DNA of 64,000 bases. It comes from Micromonospora sp. PLK6-60 (GTDB lineage Bacteria; Actinomycetota; Actinomycetes; Mycobacteriales; Micromonosporaceae). Within the stretch, counting starts at the first letter, position 1. The number at the start of each line of letters is the position of its first letter. The notes under the pieces were generated by a model. That model was not told the origin of the DNA. It worked only from the letters and a program-made list of their open reading frames with translations, and made no database searches. Location: NCBI RefSeq assembly GCF_019890675.1, contig NZ_JAIOAA010000004.1, forward strand, positions 124,001 to 188,000, given 5' to 3'. The position numbers were made by a program, and so were the translations under genes. Shown here piece after piece: positions 16,147 to 25,120 of the stretch.

Positions 16147-16190
16147 GCGTGATACCTCTCAGTCATCAACATGACTGAGAGGTATCACGC
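16147..16190. repeat. Perfect inverted repeat of the GTGATACCTCT family (copy 1)
   Basis: The left arm 16147-16166 (GCGTGATACCTCTCAGTCAT) and right arm 16171-16190 are perfectly complementary over 20 bases around a four-base loop CAAC. The first eleven bases of the arm, GCGTGATACCT, recur as the arms of a second element at 49276-49319. Its A+T-rich sequence stands out from its surroundings. It could terminate the G5 gene transcript, but its recurrence suggests a dispersed REP-like or MITE-like element. Confidence 0.75.
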
Positions 16191-16341
16191 GCGAAGCGGC
16201 CCCTCCTGCTGGCCGGACGGCCGCCGGCTGACCGAGGCGAGGCGAGGCGGGAGCGGATCGGGAACCGGGCCCTCCGGCGCCGCCAGCGAGCAGCCGTGGC
16301 CGCGACTCGGCCGGCGTGGCCTGCGCGGACTCACCCGGGCA

Positions 16342-16370
16342 TTGACAGCCGTCGTGCCGGTCGTGATCAT
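16342..16370 (+). promoter_or_regulatory. Candidate housekeeping promoter of the LamG-like gene
   Basis: A perfect -35 hexamer TTGACA (16342-16347), a 17-base spacer and GATCAT (16365-16370, four of six matches to TATAAT). The start codon of the secreted protein is 55 bases downstream. Prediction from sequence only. Confidence 0.5.
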
Positions 16371-16424
16371 ACGGTGACGCTGCGGCCGTACGGGGGCCCG
16401 CGGCACGATCACCGGAGGACCTTC

Positions 16425-17168
16425 ATGGGTCGAACCCTGTCCGCCTTCGCCCTGGGCGTCACCGCCCTCGCCGCCGCCGTCCTGGTCGACACGGCACCCG
16501 CGTACGCCGCCACCGAGCAGTTGCGCCTCGACTTCGACGCCACCCCGACCGGCCAGGTCGAGCCGGGGCCGTGGACGTCCGGCTGCTTCGCCGACGTGGC
16601 CACCCCGGGCGACTCCGGCTGCATCGCCGTGGGCGGCACCGGCAGCATCTCCCGCATCACCCGGCCCAACGGCACCGGCAGCAGCCCGGCGCTGGCCTTC
16701 CCGGCCGTGGGCAGCGCGATCGTCCAGGTGCCGAACGCGGCGAACCTCAACCCGGGCACCCAGGACTTCACCATCAGCGCCCTGGTCAAGGTGACCTCTG
16801 CGCAGGTCACCGAGGGCGCCAACCTGATCCAGAAGGGCCTGTTCGCGGACCCGGCGCAGTGGAAGCTCCAGCTCGACGGCGGCAAGCCCGGTTGCCGCAT
16901 CAAGGGCACCAGAGGTCCGGACACGGTGGAACTGCTGGCCACCGCCACGACCTCCATCGCCGACCAGGGCTGGAAGTTCGTCCAGTGCAAGCGGCGGGGC
17001 GACCTGCTGACCGTCCACGTGGACAACGTCCAGGTGGCGGACAAGGACAAGGCCACCATGGACATCACCAGCACCGCGAAGGTCACCATCGGCGCCAAGG
17101 GCACCGGACTGAGCAACAACGACCAGTTCCGCGGCGCTCTGGACAACGCGATTCTCAGCATCGGCTGA
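16425..17168 (+). CDS. Secreted LamG/concanavalin-like lectin-fold protein
   Basis: 247 residues. ATG 16425 is preceded by GGAGG at a good distance. A classical signal peptide (GRTLSAFALGVTALAAAVLV) ends near AYA|ATEQ at residue 28. The mature part looks like one jelly-roll domain of the laminin G / concanavalin A-like group: NAANLNPGTQDFTISALVKV, then a four-cysteine pattern and a final GTGLSNNDQFRGALDNAILSI, which is the typical last strand. It could bind glycans outside the cell, but no catalytic residues are seen. It stands alone with its own promoter, and a strong hairpin follows. Confidence 0.75.
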   Translation: MGRTLSAFALGVTALAAAVLVDTAPAYAATEQLRLDFDATPTGQVEPGPWTSGCFADVATPGDSGCIAVGGTGSISRITRPNGTGSSPALAFPAVGSAIVQVPNAANLNPGTQDFTISALVKVTSAQVTEGANLIQKGLFADPAQWKLQLDGGKPGCRIKGTRGPDTVELLATATTSIADQGWKFVQCKRRGDLLTVHVDNVQVADKDKATMDITSTAKVTIGAKGTGLSNNDQFRGALDNAILSIG

Positions 17169-17180
17169 CCGCGAACGCGT

Positions 17181-17213
17181 GCGGGGCGGGTGGGCCGAGC
17201 CCACCCGCCCCGC
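17181..17213. terminator. Bidirectional terminator hairpin
   Basis: A perfect 15-base stem (17181-17195 with 17199-17213) and a three-base loop CGA lie between the LamG-like gene (+) and the DUF779 gene (-), eight bases before the latter's stop. There is no T-run, as is usual for actinobacterial terminators. Confidence 0.8.
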
Positions 17214-17221
17214 CGGGTGTC

Positions 17222-17566
17222 TCAGGCCAGCCGGGAGCGGATCAGGAAGCGGACCCCCTCCGGCGCCTCCAGCGAGAAGCCGCTGCCCCGCCCCGGCACC
17301 ACGTCGACCGTCAGCCGGGTGTGTTTCCACAGCTCCCACTGGGCGGTGGACATCCAGAACTCGACCGGCTCCGGCACGCCGTCGACCGCGAGGCTGGCCA
17401 GCAGCACGTCCGAGGATCCGGTGCGGAACTCGCCGGCCGGGTAGCACATCGGGGCGCTGCCGTCGCAGCAGCCGCCGGACTGGTGGAACATCAACGGGCC
17501 GTGCTGCCCCCGCAGCGACCGGATCAACTCGGCCGCCGCGGGGGTCACGGTCACCACGTCACCCAT
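17222..17566 (-). CDS. DUF779 family protein
   Basis: 114 residues from the ATG at 17566, overlapping the last base of the upstream aldehyde dehydrogenase stop. HQSGGCCDGSAPMCYPAGEF with three cysteines and the following VLLASLAVDGVPEPVEFWMS are typical of DUF779. In Gram-positive and proteobacterial genomes this family is nearly always encoded next to an ExaC/AcoD-type acetaldehyde dehydrogenase, as here, and may act as a helper or redox partner. Function is not established. It is the last gene of a two-gene operon. Confidence 0.88.
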   Translation of the reverse strand: MGDVVTVTPAAAELIRSLRGQHGPLMFHQSGGCCDGSAPMCYPAGEFRTGSSDVLLASLAVDGVPEPVEFWMSTAQWELWKHTRLTVDVVPGRGSGFSLEAPEGVRFLIRSRLA

Positions 17567-19071
17567 CAGAAGAAGCCGAGCTTCTGGGTGGAGTAGCTGA
17601 CCAGCAGGTTCTTGGTCTGCTGGTAGTGCTCCAGCATCATCTTGTGGTTCTCCCGGCCGATGCCGGACTGCTTGTAGCCGCCGAACGCGGCGTGCGCCGG
17701 GTAGGCGTGGTAGCAGTTCGTCCACACCCGCCCCGCCTGGATCGCCCGCCCGGCCCGGTACGCGGTGTTCATGTCGCGGGTCCAGACGCCCGCGCCGAGC
17801 CCGTACAGGGTGTCGTTGGCGATCTTCACGGCGTCGTCCAGGTCGGCGAAGGAGGTCACCGAGACCACCGGCCCGAAGATCTCCTCCTGGAAGATCCGCA
17901 TCGAGTTGTCGCCCTCGAAGATCGTCGGTTCGACGTAGTAGCCGCCGGACAGCTCGCCGCCCAGATCGGCCCGGGAACCGCCGGTCAGCACGCGGGCCCC
18001 CTCCTGCCGGCCGATGTCCAGGTAGGACAGGATCTTCTCCAGCTGGTCGTTGGACGCCTGCGCGCCGATCATCGTGTCGGTGTCCAGCGGGTGGCCCTGC
18101 TTGACCGCGTTCGTTCGCTCCACCGCGGCGGCCAGGAAGTCGGCGTAGTGGCCCTGCTGGATGAGTGCCCGGGACGGGCAGGTGCAGACCTCGCCCTGGT
18201 TGAGGGCGAACATGGTGAAGCCTTCGAGGGCCTTGTCCCGGAAGTCGTCCGAGGCCGCGCTGACGTCGTCGAAGAAGATGTTCGGGCTCTTGCCGCCCAG
18301 TTCCAGGGTGACCGGTTTGATGTTCTCGCTGGCGTACTGCATGATCAGCCGCCCGGTGGTGGTCTCCCCGGTGAACGCCACCTTGGCCACCCGGGGCGAG
18401 GAGGCCAACGGCTTGCCCGCCTCGACGCCGAAGCCGTTCACCACGTTCAGCACGCCCGGCGGGAGCAGGTCGGCGACGAGCGACAGCAGGTAGTGGATCG
18501 ACGCCGGGGTCTGCTCGGCCGGCTTGAGCACCACCGCGTTGCCGGCGGCCAGCGCCGGGGCCAGCTTCCAGGTGGCCATCAGCAGCGGGAAGTTCCACGG
18601 GATGATCTGCCCGACCACGCCCAGCGGCTCGTGGAAGTGGTACGCCACGGTGTCGTCGTCGATCTCGCCGAGCGAGCCCTCCTGGGCCCGGATCGCGCCG
18701 GCGAAGTAGCGGAAGTGGTCGATCGCCAGCGGGATGTCGGCGGCCAGGGTCTCCCGTACCGGCTTGCCGTTCTCCCAGGTCTCGGCGATGGCGAGGGACT
18801 CCAGGTTGTCCTGCATCCGGTCGGCGATCTTGTTGAGGATCAGCGAGCGCTCGGCGACGGAGGTGCGGCCCCAGGCGTCGGCCGCGCCGTGTGCGGCGTC
18901 GAGCGCCCTCTCGACGTCCTCGGCGGTGCCCCGGGCCACCTCGCAGAAGGTCTGCCCGGTTACCGGGGTGGGGTTCTCGAAGTACTTCCCGCCGTGCGGC
19001 TTGACGTACTCACCGCCGATGAAGTGGTCGTAGCGGGACTGCCAGTGGGTGGGGGCGTCGTAGCGCGTCAT
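17566..19071 (-). CDS. Aldehyde dehydrogenase, ExaC/AldA acetaldehyde type
   Basis: 501 residues from the ATG at 19071. NAD-dependent aldehyde dehydrogenase fold: [20 protein letters not shown], the catalytic general base Glu in [13 protein letters not shown], and the nucleophilic cysteine in [12 protein letters not shown]. The last of these is the characteristic form of the ExaC/AldA group, which oxidises acetaldehyde and other short aldehydes. It is followed by DUF779 and preceded on the same strand by an AcoR-like regulator, a common arrangement for alcohol or acetoin use. It might also act on aldehydes from amine oxidation in this window; this is inference. Confidence 0.9.
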   Translation of the reverse strand: MTRYDAPTHWQSRYDHFIGGEYVKPHGGKYFENPTPVTGQTFCEVARGTAEDVERALDAAHGAADAWGRTSVAERSLILNKIADRMQDNLESLAIAETWENGKPVRETLAADIPLAIDHFRYFAGAIRAQEGSLGEIDDDTVAYHFHEPLGVVGQIIPWNFPLLMATWKLAPALAAGNAVVLKPAEQTPASIHYLLSLVADLLPPGVLNVVNGFGVEAGKPLASSPRVAKVAFTGETTTGRLIMQYASENIKPVTLELGGKSPNIFFDDVSAASDDFRDKALEGFTMFALNQGEVCTCPSRALIQQGHYADFLAAAVERTNAVKQGHPLDTDTMIGAQASNDQLEKILSYLDIGRQEGARVLTGGSRADLGGELSGGYYVEPTIFEGDNSMRIFQEEIFGPVVSVTSFADLDDAVKIANDTLYGLGAGVWTRDMNTAYRAGRAIQAGRVWTNCYHAYPAHAAFGGYKQSGIGRENHKMMLEHYQQTKNLLVSYSTQKLGFF

Positions 19072-19112
19072 GGGTACCTCCGCCGTCCGTGGGTGGTGGA
19101 TGGCGCAGGACG

Positions 19113-20393
19113 CTAGTTTCCGCGACGTTGCAGCGACGTTGCGCGCGGCAGGTCGTACTCCTCGACGAGCTGGCGGGCCCGGGCCACCGCGAGCGGCCGG
19201 CGGGGCGCGCCCGGCGGCAACGCCCGGGCCAGCGCCTGCCAGGCGGTGAGGTCGTCGGCGCCGGCCGGGGTGGCGGTCCAGGCGGCGAGCAGGTCGGCGT
19301 CCGCGCTGGCCAGCACGGCCGCCCGGAGCTGGCCGTCGACCAGGCGGCGCAGCCGGGCCACGCCCGGCGCGTCGGAGGCGGGCAGCAACGGCCCACCGTA
19401 CGCCTCGAGCGCCCCCGCCGGGTCGCCGCGCTCCAGCCGCTCGGTGACGGTACGGAAGTCCGCGCGCACGGTCCCGCGCAGCCGGTACGGGCGGGAGTCG
19501 AGCAGGTCGGCGCCGAGCGCCCGGCGCAACCGGGACAGCTCGGCGCGCAGGGTGACCGGGTGCAGCCGGTCGTCGCCGTACAGGTCGAGGCCGAGCTGTT
19601 CGCCGGTGCGCCCCTCCGGGTGGTCGAGCAGCAGCACCAGCAGCTCGCTGTGCCGCCGGCCGAGCCGGACGCGCCGGCCGCCGGTGCGCAGCTCCGCCTC
19701 GTCGCGGCCGAGCGCGGCGACGTGCACCACGTCCGGCTCGGCCGGGGTGGCCCCGGCCAGGAACGCCTCGGCGGCCCGCGCGGTGGCCCGGACCAGGGCC
19801 AGGCTCTGCGGGGTGGCCAGATGGTCGCCGCCGGTGATGTCCACCGCGCCGAGCAGCAGCCCGGTGGCCGGGTCGTGGATCGGCGCGGCGGCGCAGGTCC
19901 AGCGCTGCACCGGCCGGACGAAGTGCTCGGTGGCGAAGATCTGCACGCTGTGGTCGACGGCGAGGGCGGTGCCGGGCGCGTTGGTGCCGACGTGCGTCTC
20001 GTCCCAGCGGGCGCCGGGCACGAAGTTCATCCGCTCGGCGTGCCGGAGCACGCCGGGATGGCCCTCCACCCAGAGCAGCCGCCCACCGGCGTCGCAGACC
20101 GCCATCAGGTGGGCGCCGTCCTGCGCGATGCCGCCGAGCAGGTCCCGGAAGAGGGGCAGCACCCGGGCCAGCGGATGCGCGGCTCGGTAGCTCGCCAGCG
20201 CGTCGTCGGTCAGCTCGACCGGGGCGGTGGCGTCGGGGTCGAGCCCGGCCGAGCGTTCCCACGAGCGGCGGACCACCTCGCGGACCCGCTGCGGGGCGCC
20301 GCCGGTGAGGAACGCCTCGTGGGCCGCGCCGACCTGCGCGATCCGCTCGGCCGGATCGGCGCCGAATTCCAGGGCGAGCCACGGGTCAGCCAT
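19113..20393 (-). CDS. GAF-domain transcriptional regulator with SARP-like DNA-binding end
   Basis: 426 residues from the ATG at 20393, preceded by GAGGAGG at six bases, which decides it over an ATG at 20414. Residues 1 to about 230 match the sensor half of AcoR-type activators: [50 protein letters not shown] and [18 protein letters not shown]. In place of the sigma-54 AAA+ and Fis domains there is an OmpR/SARP-type winged helix ([37 protein letters not shown]) and a short helical tail, so it would work with sigma-70-type polymerase. It lies just upstream of, and on the same strand as, the aldehyde dehydrogenase, which it probably activates. Confidence 0.82.
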   Translation of the reverse strand: MADPWLALEFGADPAERIAQVGAAHEAFLTGGAPQRVREVVRRSWERSAGLDPDATAPVELTDDALASYRAAHPLARVLPLFRDLLGGIAQDGAHLMAVCDAGGRLLWVEGHPGVLRHAERMNFVPGARWDETHVGTNAPGTALAVDHSVQIFATEHFVRPVQRWTCAAAPIHDPATGLLLGAVDITGGDHLATPQSLALVRATARAAEAFLAGATPAEPDVVHVAALGRDEAELRTGGRRVRLGRRHSELLVLLLDHPEGRTGEQLGLDLYGDDRLHPVTLRAELSRLRRALGADLLDSRPYRLRGTVRADFRTVTERLERGDPAGALEAYGGPLLPASDAPGVARLRRLVDGQLRAAVLASADADLLAAWTATPAGADDLTAWQALARALPPGAPRRPLAVARARQLVEEYDLPRATSLQRRGN

Positions 20394-20450
20394 CGGCGAC
20401 CTCCTCGCGCCCATGGTGACCCAGCTCACCCCAATCCGCCAAGGCGGCGG

Positions 20451-20505
20451 AAGGAAGGGCACCTTGTTAACGCATTCGGTAGAGCAGGGGCCCCCTGTTA
20501 ACACC
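20451..20505. repeat. Dispersed 54-base repeat (copy 1)
   Basis: The sequence begins AAGGAAGGGCACC and contains CGGTAGAGCAGGGGCCCC. By hand alignment it matches 46 of 54 positions of the element at 59167-59220. Internally it has two related halves, each ending in TTAAC. It lies in the space between the GAF regulator (-) and the two-component genes (+). I recall this motif as frequent in Micromonospora-type genomes, but that needs a search. Confidence 0.7.
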
Positions 20506-20666
20506 TCGGACCACCGTCGCGGCCGGCGCGCCGGGGCGATGCTGCCCCGTGCGGGGCCGTTCGCACCCGGCTGGCGTGGAGGATGGACTCCGACGGCGCT
20601 TACGGAACCCTTAACTCCTGCCTGGGACCGTGGGCGCGACGACGAGGAACCGGGGGAGCGGTAGCC

Positions 20667-21332
20667 GTGCGGGTGCTGGTGGCGGACGACGAGCGGCTGT
20701 TGGCGGACACGATCGCCGAGGGGTTGCGTCGGTTCTCGATGGCGGTGGACGTCTGCTACGACGGCGACGCCGCGCTGGAGCGGACCGGGGTCAACCGGTA
20801 CGACGTGGTCGTGCTCGACCGGGACATGCCCGGGGCCACCGGCGACGAGGTGTGCCGCAGCCTCGCCGGGTCCGACGCCGGTACCCGGGTGCTGCTGCTC
20901 ACCGCCGCCGCCGGCATCCGCGACCGGGTGGCCGGCCTCGGGCTGGGCGCGGACGACTACCTGACCAAGCCGTTCGCCTTCGCCGAGCTGGTCGCCCGGG
21001 TGCAGGCGCTGGGCCGGCGCTCCGCCCCGGCGGTGCCGCCGGTGCTGGAGCAGCACGGGGTGGTGCTCGACGTGGCCCGGCACACCGCCACCCGGGACGG
21101 TCGGCCACTGGGCCTGAGCCCCAAGGAGTACGCCGTCCTGCACGTGCTGATGCGCGCCCGCGGCGGCGTGGTCAGCGCCGAGGACCTGCTGGAACAGGCC
21201 TGGGACGAGTTCGCCGACCCGTTCACCAACGCGGTTCGGGTCACCGTGATGACGTTGCGCCGGAAGCTCGGCCAGCCGCCCGTCCTGCACACCGTGCCGA
21301 AGGCGGGCTATCGGATCGGTGAGCCGACGTGA
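20667..21332 (+). CDS. OmpR-family response regulator
   Basis: 221 residues from GTG 20667, with GGGGGAG upstream. The receiver domain has the acidic pair DD at 7-8, the phosphoacceptor Asp51 in VVVLDRDMPG and the conserved Lys101 in DDYLTKPF. The DNA-binding half is a winged helix of the OmpR/PhoB type (LGLSPKEYAVLHVLMRARGG, FTNAVRVTVMTLRRKLG). It is encoded with its kinase in an overlapping pair (GTGA). The signal and regulon are unknown; no target in the neighbourhood is obvious. Confidence 0.92.
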   Translation: MRVLVADDERLLADTIAEGLRRFSMAVDVCYDGDAALERTGVNRYDVVVLDRDMPGATGDEVCRSLAGSDAGTRVLLLTAAAGIRDRVAGLGLGADDYLTKPFAFAELVARVQALGRRSAPAVPPVLEQHGVVLDVARHTATRDGRPLGLSPKEYAVLHVLMRARGGVVSAEDLLEQAWDEFADPFTNAVRVTVMTLRRKLGQPPVLHTVPKAGYRIGEPT

Positions 21333-22381
21333 GCCCCCGCCGTCGGGTCCTGCTGGTCGGGGTGCTCGCCCTGCTCGGCGGCTACCTGCTGCCCGGCATC
21401 GGCAGATGGCTGCTGGCACAGGCATGGTGGCGGGCCCACGGCGTCTGTGACCGGACGCCGATCGGCACGGTGTGCGAGCCGATCCGCCCGTACGCCCCGC
21501 TGGTCCCCGCGCTGACCGAGATCGTGCTGCTGCTCGCCGCCGGCGTCGCGGTCTGGGGCGCGGCCCGCTGGTGCCTGCGCCCGGTGTACGACCTCAGCGG
21601 CCCGATCGCCGACCTGGGGCCGCAGAATCTCGGTCACCGGATCCGCCGCGGCGGCCGGGACGAACTGGCCCGGCTGGCCCGCGCCATCGACGACATGCTG
21701 GACCGGGTCACGGTCGGCTACGAGGGGCAGCGCCGGTTCGCCGCGAACGCCTCGCACGAGCTGCGTACGCCGTTGGCGGTGCAGCGGACGCTGATCGAGG
21801 TCGGCATGGCCCAGTCGCTCACCGGTGAGCAGTTGGACCTGCTCACCGCCCAACTGCTGGCCACCAACGAGCGCAACGAGCGGCTCATCGAGGGGCTGCT
21901 CGCCCTCAGCGAGAGCGACCAGGGGCTGCGCTCCTCCACCCCGCAGCGCCTCGACGAGATCGTCGGCGGCGTGCTGGCCGCGTACCGGGACCGGGCCGCC
22001 GAGGCCGGGGTGACGGTGGAGAGCCGGCTGGCGCCCCGGCTCGTGCCCGGCGAGCGGGTGTTGCTGGAGCGCCTGGTCGCCAACCTGGTGGAGAACGGGA
22101 TCAAGTACAACCGGGCGGGCGGCCGGCTCACCGTCGCCGTCGGCGACGAACCCGCGCTGACCGTTACGAACACCGGCCAGCCGGTCCCGGGCGAGGCGGT
22201 CGCCGGGCTCTTCGAACCGTTCCGCCGGCTGACCCGCGACCGCACCAACCAGGGCGGCGGGGCCGGGTTGGGCCTGGCCATCGCCCGCTCGATCACCCAG
22301 GCGCACGAGGGCATCATCGCCGCCCGGCCGGGCGAGGACGGTGGCCTGCGGGTCGACGTCCGGCTACCCGCCGCGCCCTGA
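21329..22381 (+). CDS. Sensor histidine kinase
   Basis: 350 residues from GTG 21329. Two membrane helices (about residues 8-24 and 62-80) enclose a short 35-residue extracellular loop containing two cysteines, then HAMP, the HisKA box ANASHELRTPLAVQ with His143, and a HATPase domain (NLVENGIKYN, GGGAGLGLAIARSI). With so small a loop the kinase probably senses a membrane or envelope state rather than a bulky ligand. It phosphorylates the response regulator encoded just upstream. Confidence 0.92.
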   Translation: MSPRRRVLLVGVLALLGGYLLPGIGRWLLAQAWWRAHGVCDRTPIGTVCEPIRPYAPLVPALTEIVLLLAAGVAVWGAARWCLRPVYDLSGPIADLGPQNLGHRIRRGGRDELARLARAIDDMLDRVTVGYEGQRRFAANASHELRTPLAVQRTLIEVGMAQSLTGEQLDLLTAQLLATNERNERLIEGLLALSESDQGLRSSTPQRLDEIVGGVLAAYRDRAAEAGVTVESRLAPRLVPGERVLLERLVANLVENGIKYNRAGGRLTVAVGDEPALTVTNTGQPVPGEAVAGLFEPFRRLTRDRTNQGGGAGLGLAIARSITQAHEGIIAARPGEDGGLRVDVRLPAAP

Positions 22382-22505
22382 CCGCCGCTTCGGCGGAGCG
22401 TCGCACGGTCGCTACTTTCCGTGGTGAGTCGGTTGTCCGACTGAACGGTCCCGCCGTCCCGTCCGTACCAGGCGTCGAGGACACCACCGGAGGACGGGAG
22501 ACATC

Positions 22506-23186
22506 GTGAGGGCGCAGCGCAAGCACGTACTGGCGGCGACCGTGGCAGTGGCCGCCTCGGCGGCCCTCGCGGTGGGCACGGGCCTGGGGTTCGCGGAGAC
22601 CGCCCCGACCGCCGGGTCGGTCTGTGCGGGTTCGGTGACCTTCTCGGCGGAGGGCGGGGCGCCGGCGGCCACCAGCGACCGGTTCCCGGCCGGCACCCGG
22701 TTGCGGGTGACCAATCTGGACAACGGCCGGGCGGCGACGGTGACGGTGACCGGTCCGTCCGGCAGCTGTGTGCTGCTCAACGCGACCGCGATGGACCTGG
22801 TCCGGGAGCCGGGCAAGAACGTGATCCGCAACAACCGGGTGGAGCTCGTGGCGGAGGGCGACGTGCCGGTGGGGGAGAACCGGCCGGGCAGCGCGCGGCC
22901 CGCCATGACGCCGCCGGGCGGGGCGACCGGAGCCGCGCCCGCCCGTAGCGTCTGCTCGGGGGCGATCACCTTCTTCGCCGAGAACGCCCCACCGGCCGCC
23001 ACCAGTGACCGCTTCCCGGTGGGTACCCGGTTGCGGGTGACCAATCTGGACAACGGGCGGGCGGCGACGGTGACGGTGACCGGCCCGTCCGGCAGCTGCG
23101 TGCTGCTCAACGCCGCGGCCATGGACCTGATCCGCGAGCCGGGCAAGAACCTGGTCCGCCGCAACGTGGTGGAGCGGGTCGGCTGA
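22506..23186 (+). CDS. Secreted protein with two tandem RlpA/expansin-like domains
   Basis: 226 residues from GTG 22506, with GGAGGACGGGAG upstream. A signal peptide ends near residue 30. Two copies of a domain of about 75 residues follow at 39-114 and 149-224, joined by a Pro/Gly linker. Each contains FPAGTRLRVTNLDNGRAATV or its near copy, a hallmark of the double-psi beta-barrel in RlpA and expansins. The segment that in RlpA carries the catalytic Asp (NDRGP) is VTGPSGSC here, so lytic activity is unlikely. A cysteine pair per domain (Cys40 with Cys88, and Cys150 with Cys198) could form disulfides. A wall- or glycan-binding role is inferred. Confidence 0.7.
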   Translation: MRAQRKHVLAATVAVAASAALAVGTGLGFAETAPTAGSVCAGSVTFSAEGGAPAATSDRFPAGTRLRVTNLDNGRAATVTVTGPSGSCVLLNATAMDLVREPGKNVIRNNRVELVAEGDVPVGENRPGSARPAMTPPGGATGAAPARSVCSGAITFFAENAPPAATSDRFPVGTRLRVTNLDNGRAATVTVTGPSGSCVLLNAAAMDLIREPGKNLVRRNVVERVG

Positions 23187-23193
23187 CCCGGCT

Positions 23194-23228
23194 CGGCGGG
23201 GTGGGCGGCCGGCGCACCCACCCCGCCG
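23194..23228. terminator. Bidirectional terminator hairpin
   Basis: A perfect 12-base stem (CGGCGGGGTGGG at 23194-23205 with 23217-23228) around an 11-base loop lies between the RlpA-like gene (+) and the ABC permease gene (-). Confidence 0.75.
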
Positions 23229-23235
23229 TGCGGGT

Positions 23236-24225
23236 TCAGGCGATCCGGCGGAGCTGGCGCAGGGTGAGGTAGAGCAGCAGCGCGGCGAGCGCCACGAAGA
23301 TGCCGGTCTCGATGCCCTGGAACAGCCAGAACCGGTCGGCGGGCTGGTAGAGCTCCCAGTTGTAGGCACCGGGCCGGACACCGAGTTCGGAGCCGCACGC
23401 ACCGCCGCCGGGCTTCTGGACGCCCGGCGGGCAGCGGATCTGCGCGTCCGGGGCCACCATCGTCCCGTCGGCGTTGCGTACGCCGTTGGCGAGGATCCAG
23501 TCGCCGCGGTCGCGCGGCAACGGGTCGTCCCCGACCACCGGGTACTGGGCGGTGCGGGCCGGTTGGTAGTGCGGCCGGGCCAGCACCGCGACGGCGGCCC
23601 GGACCCCGATGAAGCCGGCCAGGGTGATGGTCATGGCCGGCAGCATCCGCCGCCCGAGGGTGCCGGCGAAGATGCCGAGCGCCACGGCGAAGAGGGTGTA
23701 GCCGATCGGGGCCACGCCCTGCAGGTCGAAGACGATGAAGCCGAACCGGCCCTCGCGCGCGGCCTCGGTCAGCGGGCTGACCCACCAGGACATACCCAGG
23801 CCGTAGCAGACGGCGGCGGTGGCCGTCACCGCGACGGCCAGCCCGAACTTCACAAGCGCCCAGCGCCGCCGGCTGATGCCCTGGGTCCAGGCGAACCGGT
23901 GGGTGCCCTGCTCGACCTCCCGGGCGATCAGCGGCGCGCCCCAGAACAGGCCGAGCAGCATCGGCAGCACCAGCAGCAGCACGGCGACCAGGTTCAAGTT
24001 GCCGTACCGGTTGCCGAACTGCCGAAACCCGCCCTCGCAGGACTCCGCGGTCGCCTGCGGCACGTCACTGCGGGCCAGTTGGCGGACGCACTCGGGCAGG
24101 CCCAGATCGCTGAAGGTGTGGCGCATCGAGATGCCGATCGGGACCATCAGCGCGGCGAGCACCGCGAACCCGAGGATGGTGTAGAGCACCTGCTTGCGGT
24201 GCTGCCGCCAGGCCAGGGCGATCAT
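23236..24225 (-). CDS. ABC transporter permease of the GntR-controlled exporter
   Basis: 329 residues from the ATG at 24225, which overlaps the ATPase stop in ATGA. About six hydrophobic helices are visible: VLYTILGFAVLAALMVPIGI, LVAVLLLVLPMLLGLFWGA, AVAVTATAAVCYGLGMSWWV, GYTLFAVALGIFAGTLG, ITLAGFIGVRAAVAVLA and the last near IETGIFVALAALLLYL. A long extracellular loop with several cysteines precedes the last helix. It resembles ABC-2-type permeases of YtrA-regulated exporters. The frame upstream of 24225 is a shadow of the ATPase gene. Confidence 0.85.
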   Translation of the reverse strand: MIALAWRQHRKQVLYTILGFAVLAALMVPIGISMRHTFSDLGLPECVRQLARSDVPQATAESCEGGFRQFGNRYGNLNLVAVLLLVLPMLLGLFWGAPLIAREVEQGTHRFAWTQGISRRRWALVKFGLAVAVTATAAVCYGLGMSWWVSPLTEAAREGRFGFIVFDLQGVAPIGYTLFAVALGIFAGTLGRRMLPAMTITLAGFIGVRAAVAVLARPHYQPARTAQYPVVGDDPLPRDRGDWILANGVRNADGTMVAPDAQIRCPPGVQKPGGGACGSELGVRPGAYNWELYQPADRFWLFQGIETGIFVALAALLLYLTLRQLRRIA

Positions 24226-25109
24226 GCCGGCACCTCCCATTCGGTGTGGCTGGTTCGGGTCTCGCCCTCGTCGAGGTAGGCCAGGATGACCTCCTCCAGG
24301 GTCACGTCGTGCACCGTCCACTCGGGGTCGACCACCCCGTCGACCCGGGCCAGCAGGGTCGACTGGCGGCCGGTGTGGCTGGCCCGCAGGACCGTGCCGA
24401 CCCCGGTGATCGCTTCGCCGCCGTGCCGGGGGCCGACCAGTTGGCGGTGCCCGGCGACCAGCTCGTCGACCGCGCCGACGAGGCGTACCCGGGAGGCGTT
24501 CAGCAGCACGAGGTGGTCGCAGACCCGTTCCAGGTCGCCGAGCAGGTGCGAGGAGAGCAGCACGGTGGTGCCGGATTCGGCGACGCTGCCCATCAGCGAC
24601 TGGAGGAACTCGCGCCGGGCCAGCGGGTCGAGGCTGGCGACCGGCTCGTCCAGGAGCAGCAGCCGGGGCCGCTTGGCCAGGGCCAGTGCGAGGGCCACCT
24701 GGGCCCGCTGCCCGCCGGAGAGCCGGCCGACCGGCAGATTCGGCGGGATGCCGAGCTGGGCCAGCCGCTCGCGGGCCAGCGCGCCGTCCCAGCGGCGGTT
24801 CATCCGCCCGGTGATGGTCACCAGCTCGGCGGCGGTGAAGTCGCGGTAGAGCGGGGTGTCCTGGGCGACGAAGCCGACGTCGGGGAGCACGGCCGGATTG
24901 TCGTAGGGGGTGCGGCCGAAGACCCGGACCGTCCCGGCGTCCGGCCCGAGCAGGCCGACGGCGAGGTGCAGCAGGGTGCTCTTGCCGGCGCCGTTCGGGC
25001 CGACGAGGCCGGCGATCCGCCCGGCGGGCAGCTGGAACGAGCACTCCTGCAACGCCCAGCGTCGTCCGTAGCGCTTGCCGAGCCGCTCGGCCTCCAGCGC
25101 GATCTCCAT
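24222..25109 (-). CDS. ABC transporter ATP-binding protein
   Basis: 295 residues. The ATG at 25109 is chosen over the one at 25124 because GAGAGGAG sits 5 bases upstream of it and overlaps the end of the GntR gene. Walker A GPNGAGKST, signature LSGGQRAQVALALALA and Walker B LLLLDEP are intact, with the switch region LLSSHLL. The C-terminal 80 residues are variable, as in drug or bacteriocin exporters. It forms one operon with GntR and the permease, the standard YtrA-type arrangement. Confidence 0.9.
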   Translation of the reverse strand: MEIALEAERLGKRYGRRWALQECSFQLPAGRIAGLVGPNGAGKSTLLHLAVGLLGPDAGTVRVFGRTPYDNPAVLPDVGFVAQDTPLYRDFTAAELVTITGRMNRRWDGALARERLAQLGIPPNLPVGRLSGGQRAQVALALALAKRPRLLLLDEPVASLDPLARREFLQSLMGSVAESGTTVLLSSHLLGDLERVCDHLVLLNASRVRLVGAVDELVAGHRQLVGPRHGGEAITGVGTVLRASHTGRQSTLLARVDGVVDPEWTVHDVTLEEVILAYLDEGETRTSHTEWEVPA

Positions 25110-25120
25110 CTGGTCTCCTC

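Larger units (their letters stand above)
16016..16424. other. 409-base intergenic region with a palindrome and a promoter
   Basis: No gene is supported. It contains a perfect 20-base palindrome at 16147-16190 and a promoter-like pair of hexamers at 16342-16370, both listed separately. The ribosome binding site of the next gene, GGAGG, is at about 16414-16418. Several short frames are open but have no start signals. Confidence 0.6.

Noticed and set aside
20667..22381. Two-component pair as VanRS-type resistance regulator
   Set aside because: Sequence fits generic OmpR-family systems and no van genes are nearby.
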